Below are positions 7,811-9,492 of a DNA stretch of 9,492 nucleotides, piece after piece. Below the pieces are notes generated by a model that had not been told where the DNA came from, made no database searches, and saw nothing but the letters and a program-made list of their open reading frames with translations. The stretch is from Methylotenera_A sp036676175 (GTDB taxonomy: Bacteria > Pseudomonadota > Gammaproteobacteria > Burkholderiales > Methylophilaceae), in NCBI GenBank assembly GCA_036676175.1, contig JAKFDL010000099.1, positions 1 to 9,492 on the forward strand. The letters are read 5' to 3'. The position numbers and the translations under genes were made by a program. Each line of letters starts with the position of its first letter. Within the stretch, counting starts at the first letter, position 1.

Positions 7811-7862
7811 AAAACACTGCCCTGTGAGCCTTATGAATATTGGCTTGCAGGGCAGTATTTTT
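7811..7862. terminator. Strong bidirectional Rho-independent terminator
   Basis: The stem ACTGCCCTG (7816-7824) pairs with CAGGGCAGT (7848-7856) and extends inward through GCC/GGC. An A tract at 7811-7814 and a T tract at 7858-7862 flank it, so it can terminate on either strand. It ends the RNase operon on the plus strand and, on the minus strand, would have ended the now broken nnrD gene. Confidence 0.85.
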
Positions 7863-7882
7863 ATATAAATTACAGCTTAATA

Positions 7883-8026
7883 CTAATGTTTAGTTACTGC
7901 GTTAAGCGCATTCAGCACATTACGCACTTCTAAAGCAACTTCAGAAGCTGTCATTCCTATTGGCCCTACGCTTTTTTTAACAAGTAAATCTGCCGCTGCG
8001 CCATTCACGCATACCCAAACTTCACG
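7883..8026 (-). pseudogene. nnrD: 3' remnant of an NAD(P)H-hydrate dehydratase (NnrD/YjeF C-terminal) gene
   Basis: On the minus strand a 47-codon open stretch ends with TAG at 7883-7885. It reads VCVNGAAADLLVKKSV, then GPIGMTASEV, then a helix VALEVRNVLNALN. This matches the last part of the ADP- or ATP-dependent NAD(P)H-hydrate dehydratase, where HGAAAD and GxxGxTASE are characteristic near the C-terminus. An in-frame TGA lies directly upstream (8027-8029), and no start codon, ribosome site or rest of the roughly 280- to 500-residue protein is present before tRNA-Arg. The gene is therefore a truncated relic. The shared terminator at 7811-7862 sits just downstream. The family call rests on recalled motifs over a short stretch. 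Confidence 0.7.
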
Positions 8027-8123
8027 TCACACAGGCCATAGATTAGTTTGGACTATTTATGCCATTAACATCAAGGAAATAAAGGATATTTGGGACTTAC
8101 TTGGATTGCTACGGACAGGTATT
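8027..8123. other. Possible attachment-site relic beside tRNA-Arg
   Basis: These 97 bp between the broken nnrD tail and the 3' end of tRNA-Arg contain no gene. The plus strand has spaced, similar elements: TTTGGACTA (8047-8055), TTTGGGACTTA (8089-8099) and CTTGGATTG (8100-8108). Iterated short motifs next to a tRNA 3' end resemble the arm-binding sites of tyrosine integrases (P4-like), but no integrase or second tRNA-end copy is visible in the window. This is inference only. Confidence 0.3.
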
Positions 8124-8199
8124 TGGCGCCCTCGACACGAATCGAACGTGTGACCCTCCCCTTAGGAGGGGGATGCTCTATCCACTGAGCTACGAGGGC
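8124..8199 (-). tRNA. tRNA-Arg (anticodon CCT)
   Basis: Read on the minus strand, the gene has acceptor GCCCTCG paired with CGAGGGC, D arm GCTC-AGTGGAT-AGAGC, anticodon stem TCCCC/GGGGA with loop CTCCTAA (anticodon CCT, reading AGG), and T arm ACACG-TTCGATT-CGTGT. Discriminator G and an encoded CCA (8124-8126) follow. All stems are intact; 76 nt including CCA. Confidence 0.96.
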
Positions 8200-8238
8200 G
8201 TTACTATTGTGAGCCGCTATTTTCGCATAATTATTTGA

Positions 8239-8267
8239 TTGATTTTAAGCTTTAAAAACTATTTAAT
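8239..8267 (+). promoter_or_regulatory. Candidate sigma-70 promoter for the peroxiredoxin gene
   Basis: TTGATT (8239-8244) is separated by 17 bp from TTTAAT (8262-8267), 27 bp before the ATG at 8295. The spacing is ideal and the -10 matches five of six consensus bases. The surrounding DNA is very AT-rich, so chance matches are easy. Confidence 0.35.
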
Positions 8268-8294
8268 AATCACATACACTAAAAGCTAAATACT

Positions 8295-8840
8295 ATGCTC
8301 ATGAAAATTATCTTTTACGGCGCTATTTTACTGATTGCTTTTCTAGGCTATCGCAGTAATAGCGCTACACACACTCCAAAAACCGGCACAAAGGCGCCGG
8401 ACTTTAATTTGCCCAATGCCAAAGGTGAAATAGTTAGTCTGGCTCATTTGCAAGGCAATTGGGTAGTGCTGTATTTTTACCCAAAAGATGATACGCCCGG
8501 TTGCACTAAAGAAGCTTGCAGCTTTAGAGATGATATGCACAAGCTAGAAAAGTTAAATGCAAAAGTCATTGGCGTGAGCGTAGACGATGGCAAAAGCCAT
8601 GCAGATTTCGCAAAAAAATACAGCTTACCATTCCCATTGTTGAGTGATGCCGATGGCTTGGTCGCTAAAAAATATGGCGCATTGACTAATCTAGGCGTGA
8701 CTAAAATTGCCAAGCGTTACACGTTTTTAATTGACCCTGATGGCGTATTGAGAAAAACCTATTTAAGCGTAGATACTTCGAAACACTCACAACAGATTAT
8801 TGATGATTTGGTGGCGTTGACTGAAACTAAACTCGGCTAG
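8295..8840 (+). CDS. PrxQ/Bcp-type peroxiredoxin with N-terminal membrane anchor or signal
   Basis: It is a thiol peroxidase that reduces hydrogen peroxide and organic hydroperoxides with thioredoxin-like donors. The 181 residues contain GTKAPDFNLPNAKG (31-44), then DDTPGCTKEACSFRD, with peroxidatic C70 and resolving C75 five residues later, the atypical 2-Cys PrxQ pattern. LIDPDGVLRKTY marks the C-terminal strand. Residues 4-18 are a hydrophobic segment (KIIFYGAILLIAFLGY), so this copy is anchored in, or exported across, the inner membrane, unlike cytoplasmic Bcp, which is about 25 residues shorter. There is no obvious signal peptidase site. A second ATG at 8301 is an alternative start; neither has a good Shine-Dalgarno. 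A lipoprotein gene follows after 35 bp. Confidence 0.93.
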   Translation: MLMKIIFYGAILLIAFLGYRSNSATHTPKTGTKAPDFNLPNAKGEIVSLAHLQGNWVVLYFYPKDDTPGCTKEACSFRDDMHKLEKLNAKVIGVSVDDGKSHADFAKKYSLPFPLLSDADGLVAKKYGALTNLGVTKIAKRYTFLIDPDGVLRKTYLSVDTSKHSQQIIDDLVALTETKLG

Positions 8841-8875
8841 CATGCGTATATTATTTTTTAGCTAAGGAAATATTC

Positions 8876-9112
8876 ATGAAAAACTTATTCATCCTCATGT
8901 CATTGGGAGTTTTTGCGGGCTGTGCCAGTCAAACACAGTTGGCCAAAATTGAGGAACACGAATGGACTGAGCTAAAATGCAGCGGCTTTTTAACCTGGAA
9001 CGAATGCAGGCAAGAAGCGCGCGCGATTTGTCCAAATGGTTTCTATACAGCAGATTATTTAGAGAATTACACCATACAGCGCCGTGAAGTGAGTGTTGCC
9101 TGCAAAGGGTAG
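8876..9112 (+). CDS. Small cysteine-containing lipoprotein of unknown function
   Basis: The protein has 78 residues. An N-terminal K2 and hydrophobic core lead to a lipobox-like FAGC with the lipidation cysteine at C16, followed by ASQTQLAK; the -3 residue Phe is less usual than Leu. After maturation about 63 residues remain, with four further cysteines (C35, C44, C52, C76) that could form two disulfides in the periplasm. AAGGA at 8864-8868 lies seven bases before the ATG, a good ribosome site. It follows the exported peroxiredoxin by 35 bp on the same strand and may be cotranscribed. I do not recognise a named family. Confidence 0.82.
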   Translation: MKNLFILMSLGVFAGCASQTQLAKIEEHEWTELKCSGFLTWNECRQEARAICPNGFYTADYLENYTIQRREVSVACKG

Positions 9113-9180
9113 TAGTTGCGAGCGAAAATCAATCCCCTGTAATCCGCATGGAAACCGCCTTGCAGAGCACCAATTAAAGA

Positions 9181-9216
9181 TTAGAAATTGATTTTAAAGC
9201 CAAGGGTTAAACTTGT
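9181..9216 (-). pseudogene. Possible 11-codon 3' tail of an outer-membrane beta-barrel gene
   Basis: Directly next to the 3' end of tRNA-Leu, the minus strand reads TSLTLGFKINF followed by TAA (9181-9183). Alternating hydrophobic residues and a final Phe are the hallmark of the last strand of outer-membrane proteins (BAM recognition signal). It has no upstream coding sequence because the tRNA begins immediately. Such a short match could be chance. Confidence 0.25.
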
Positions 9217-9303
9217 TGGTGCCCGGGGCCGGAATCGAACCGGCACGACCGTAAAGTCGAGAGATTTTAAGTCTCTTGTGTCTACCAATTTCACCACCCG
9301 GGC
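9217..9303 (-). tRNA. tRNA-Leu (anticodon TAA)
   Basis: Read on the minus strand, acceptor GCCCGGG pairs with CCCGGGC. The anticodon stem AGAGA/TCTCT encloses loop CTTAAAA (anticodon TAA, reading UUA). The class II long variable arm CGACTTTACGGTCG is present, and the T arm GCCGG-TTCGATT-CCGGC precedes discriminator A and an encoded CCA (9217-9219). 87 nt including CCA; all stems intact. Confidence 0.96.
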
Positions 9304-9336
9304 CGAGTGATTACTGCAGAACTTTCAACGGTGCGT

Positions 9337-9342
9337 ATTCTA
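9337..9342 (-). promoter_or_regulatory. Candidate -10 element (TAGAAT) for tRNA-Leu
   Basis: On the minus strand TAGAAT lies about 33 bp upstream of the tRNA 5' end and matches five of six consensus bases. No convincing -35 was found at 16-18 bp. The rest of the 9304-9430 stretch shows nothing further. Confidence 0.35.
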
Positions 9343-9435
9343 ACACTGTTGCGGGCATTTTGATTGCTCGCCATTAAAAAATTTACCCAAAACTGTAAAA
9401 AAATTAAGCGCTAAAATTACTCAAACAACCACAAA

Positions 9436-9465
9436 AAAAGCACATTGCGCTAACAATGTGCTTTT
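9436..9465. terminator. Rho-independent terminator, stronger on the minus strand
   Basis: A perfect 12-bp stem, AAAAGCACATTG (9436-9447) with CAATGTGCTTTT (9454-9465), encloses a six-base loop. The minus-strand copy is followed by seven T's, so it most likely ends a leftward gene lying beyond the right edge. The minus frame Lys-Leu-Leu-Arg-stop at 9478-9492 could be that gene's end. Confidence 0.75.
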
Positions 9466-9492
9466 AACTAAACATAATTAACGCAACAGCTT

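Noticed and set aside
9125..9195. Inverted repeat AAAATCAAT / ATTGATTTT
   Set aside because: The arms are 53 bp apart and AT-rich; chance pairing is likely and no function is suggested.
9478..9492. C-terminal end (Lys-Leu-Leu-Arg-stop) of a minus-strand gene at the right edge
   Set aside because: Four codons cannot be identified. It is only hinted at by the adjacent terminator, so it is not listed as a gene.
1..9492. CRISPR array, transposase, intact integrase or toxin-antitoxin pair
   Set aside because: No regularly spaced repeats, IS ends or matching protein families were seen on either strand.

Overview
The window looks like chromosomal DNA from a moderately AT-rich betaproteobacterium. 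My best guess is a methylotroph of the Methylophilaceae (Methylotenera/Methylophilus type). I base this on the style of the cytochrome, the CxxC membrane protein and the phosphoketolase-acetate kinase pair. This is recalled resemblance, not a search result.

Layout. (1) Bases 1-4748 hold a tightly packed plus-strand operon. It runs from a phosphoketolase cut by the left window edge, through an overlapping acetate kinase and a cyclopropane-fatty-acid-synthase-like methyltransferase that starts inside the acetate kinase gene, to a small two-CBS-domain protein. (2) Bases 4759-5573 hold two minus-strand genes: a DksA/TraR-type zinc-finger protein and an exported small monohaem cytochrome c. (3) Bases 5574-5797 are a divergent intergenic region. 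(4) Bases 5798-7776 hold a two-gene plus-strand unit with an ATGA overlap: an uncharacterised membrane protein with conserved-looking Cys/His positions and a beta-CASP metallo-beta-lactamase RNase. It is closed by a strong bidirectional terminator at 7811-7862. (5) Bases 7863-8123 look like a scar: a 47-codon 3' remnant of an NAD(P)H-hydrate dehydratase gene (nnrD/yjeF type) on the minus strand, then about 100 bp with repeated TTGG(G)A motifs next to the 3' end of tRNA-Arg(CCT). (6) Bases 8295-9112 hold a membrane-anchored or exported PrxQ/Bcp-type peroxiredoxin and a small cysteine-containing lipoprotein. (7) The right end has tRNA-Leu(TAA) on the minus strand, an 11-codon outer-membrane-protein-like tail abutting its 3' end, and a 12-bp-stem terminator near the window edge.

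How the genes fit together. Phosphoketolase splits xylulose-5-P or fructose-6-P to acetyl phosphate, and acetate kinase turns that into acetate plus ATP, giving a short energy-yielding bypass from sugar phosphates. The lipid-modifying enzyme and the adenine-nucleotide-type CBS sensor in the same operon suggest an energy or stress response. The neighbouring DksA-like protein, c-type cytochrome, RNase and peroxiredoxin fit a general stress/redox region. No CRISPR array, transposase or intact integrase was seen. The most novel-looking element is the uncharacterised membrane protein coupled to the beta-CASP RNase.
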